A stretch of DNA of 64,000 nt from Fodinibacter sp963833495 (GTDB taxonomy: Bacteria > Actinomycetota > Actinomycetes > Actinomycetales > Dermatophilaceae). This document shows, in pieces, positions 62,743-64,000 of the stretch. The notes below the pieces were generated by a model, which did no database searches, was not told the origin of the DNA, and saw nothing but the letters and a program-made list of their open reading frames with translations. A program made the position numbers and the translations under genes. The stretch's first letter is position 1. Each line of letters begins with the position of its first letter. Where the stretch lies: contig CAWHYJ010000019.1 of NCBI GenBank assembly GCA_963833495.1, forward strand, positions 10,522 through 74,521. Reading direction: 5' to 3'.

Positions 62743-63765
62743 TCAGGGAGCGGGCACCTCCGCCGTGCTGGGCACCAGCCGGCTCCCGGCGGGCACCGGG
62801 AACGGGTGCCCCAGCACGACCAGCCGACCGCGCACCTGGTTCTGCGCCTGGCAGTTGCTGGTGCAGTTGGTGGGCGAGTTCGCGACCTCGGTCGCATCCT
62901 CACCGGTCACGAACCCCATCCGGCCACCGCTGGCGACGTCCCACACCGACATCCCGCCGCAGTGCCGCACGCTGGGGGTCACGGGGACCTCTGTGTTGCA
63001 CGCCGGTTGCGGCACCCTCGTCGCCACCTGCGCGCTGTCCCGAGCCACGAAGCGGGGCGAGACGTCGTTGGCGATGTTGACGCGGGTGCTCACCTGGACG
63101 CAGAACTGGCCGGGCGGGCCGGTGACGACGCTGGTGCAGCCCGACCCCAGGAACTGGCCCACCCGGGCCCGGAAGTTCGGGTTGTCGAAGTAGAACGGGG
63201 TGAGCCCGGGCGTGGCCGACGTCGCGAGCATGTGGGTGATGCGGGTGGTCGTGCCGTCGGACCGCTGCGGCTCCATCTGGAAGATGCCGCCCTGGGCGCA
63301 GTCCTTGGCCTGAACCTTCATCGACAGGCCGGTACCCGCGCGCGAGACCACGAGGTCCTCGTCGTCGAGCTCGACGGACACGGCGCTGCTGAGCACCAGC
63401 CCGCGATGGTCGGGGACCTTGCTGGCGAACACCGGGGTGAACCGGCCACCCGTCATGTCCATCGGGTTGGCGGCCCCGGTGAACGCCTGGTCGAGCACGG
63501 CGAAGTCGGCCGACCGCACGTCGAACTGTGCGTAGCGGCCGCGGACGCCGAACGTGCTGCCGAACTGCGCGGCGGGGATGGTCGTGCGCACCCGGTCGGC
63601 ACCGGCCTGCGCGACGGTGGCTCCGGTGGCGAGGTTGACCAGCCGGAACCCGCCTCCCTCGCACCCGTTCGAGGACGCGGCCTGCGCTGGTGCTGCGGTG
63701 GTGGCGAGGGCCAGCAGGGCTGCCGCCACCATCCCCGTCCTGACGATCTGCGCTCTGCGTGGCAT
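62743..63765 (-). CDS. secreted protein of unknown function
   Basis: The 340-residue protein has a Sec signal peptide (MPRRAQIVRTGMVAAALLAL, cut near APAQAA). The mature part has six or more Cys residues and the blocks CEGGGFRLVNLATGATVAQAG, VDVRSADF-like strands, and a late CTSNCQAQNQVRG. No catalytic motif is recognised. AAGGAG lies 8 bases before ATG 63765. Upstream is a perfect 22-bp palindrome that may control it. Confidence 0.75.
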   Translation of the reverse strand: MPRRAQIVRTGMVAAALLALATTAAPAQAASSNGCEGGGFRLVNLATGATVAQAGADRVRTTIPAAQFGSTFGVRGRYAQFDVRSADFAVLDQAFTGAANPMDMTGGRFTPVFASKVPDHRGLVLSSAVSVELDDEDLVVSRAGTGLSMKVQAKDCAQGGIFQMEPQRSDGTTTRITHMLATSATPGLTPFYFDNPNFRARVGQFLGSGCTSVVTGPPGQFCVQVSTRVNIANDVSPRFVARDSAQVATRVPQPACNTEVPVTPSVRHCGGMSVWDVASGGRMGFVTGEDATEVANSPTNCTSNCQAQNQVRGRLVVLGHPFPVPAGSRLVPSTAEVPAP

Positions 63766-63843
63766 CTGCTGACTCCTTTGTCGGTGCCCGGAGGACCCGG
63801 GCATGACCCACCGTCTTCGTGGCGCCACGACGGCGACAAGTGC

Positions 63844-63865
63844 ACGTTCGTCCTAGGACGAACGT
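63844..63865. promoter_or_regulatory. perfect 22-bp palindromic operator candidate
   Basis: The sequence, centred on CCTAGG with half-site ACGTTCGTCCT, is a perfect palindrome 79 bases upstream of the secreted-protein start. Palindromes of the form GTCCTAGGAC are typical for LuxR/NarL-type response regulators in actinobacteria. Confidence 0.55.
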
Positions 63866-63985
63866 CTCCGCAGCCAAGGCCCGCACGGGATGGCTGGAGC
63901 CCTACGGTGGGATGTTCTGCGTGACGTCCTGCGATGGGGCCAGAGCGGCCGTTCGCCCGCTGTTCATCGACCCGGAGTCGACGCA

Positions 63986-64000
63986 GTGACCTCACGGGCG
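63986..64000 (+). CDS. possible start of a plus-strand gene cut by the window edge
   Basis: GTG 63986 is preceded by CGGAG at about 8 bases. Only five codons are visible. It would be divergent from the secreted-protein gene and share its upstream palindrome. A TACGGT box lies near 63903. Confidence 0.25.

Noticed and set aside
63453..63995. A minus-strand open frame reaching the right edge
   Set aside because: It overlaps the secreted-protein gene in another frame and lacks its codon pattern and a ribosome-binding site.

Overview
The window is 64 kb of very GC-rich actinobacterial chromosome. Wobble positions are almost all G or C. Lineage markers present are RbpA, GarA, the pgsA-DUF881-Sbp-DUF881 block, HelY, a split Lnt/Ppm1 pair and DUF222-HNH. 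The style suggests an Intrasporangiaceae-like (Micrococcales) organism, but the genus is an inference. I found no rRNA, tRNA, CRISPR array, IS element or prophage.

Layout. 0-6 kb: a multicopper oxidase running off the left edge, a winged-helix regulator, a lipid kinase, the helicase HelY and a VOC protein. 6-11.4 kb: an AraC regulator, a 5'-3' exonuclease, an Lrp regulator, a DinB/DUF664 relic, YbaK, lysine 2,3-aminomutase (kamA) and, divergently, 3,5-diaminohexanoate dehydrogenase (kdd). 11.4-18.2 kb: a lipoprotein, a DUF1269 protein, a strong hairpin terminator, pta-ackA and a frameshifted DUF222-HNH gene. 18.2-26.8 kb: an F420-type oxidoreductase, an amidohydrolase, a carboxymuconolactone decarboxylase-like protein, then a tightly overlapping run kamD-kamE-kal-lnt-ppm1-fxsA ending at a bidirectional terminator. 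26.8-38 kb: rbpA, an MFS transporter, a VanY-type peptidase, a short SSB, a DUF3105-DUF305 pair, a class III aminotransferase, an isochorismatase, an ArsR-YCII pair, rlmC, a methyltransferase and a WYL regulator relic. 38-49.8 kb: a ferric-reductase-like flavoprotein, a DUF1028 protein, a Sua5/YciO protein, an OsmC/DUF1697 operon, a phosphatase, a VOC protein, a glutamate-cysteine ligase family protein and sbcD-sbcC. 49.8-58.7 kb: a block matching the Mycobacterium tuberculosis order Rv1822-Rv1832 (pgsA, DUF881, sbp, DUF881, gcvH, garA, ftsR, DUF151 nuclease, MerR, gcvP) with a glycine riboswitch before gcvP. 58.7-64 kb: a MalY/PatB aminotransferase, an ATP-grasp peptide-ligase-like protein, small membrane and cytosolic proteins, and a secreted protein preceded by a perfect 22-bp palindrome.

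How the genes fit together. kamA, kdd, kamD, kamE and kal encode most of the anaerobic lysine fermentation route, split over two loci about 10 kb apart, with the acetate-forming pta-ackA operon between them. This suggests ATP recovery from lysine. The cleavage enzyme Kce and a CoA-transferase are not in the window. About twenty genes appear to be leaderless: a TANNNT -10 box lies 6-9 bases before the start codon with no Shine-Dalgarno. Internal operon genes instead use ATGA/GTGA/TTGA overlaps or clear Shine-Dalgarno sites.
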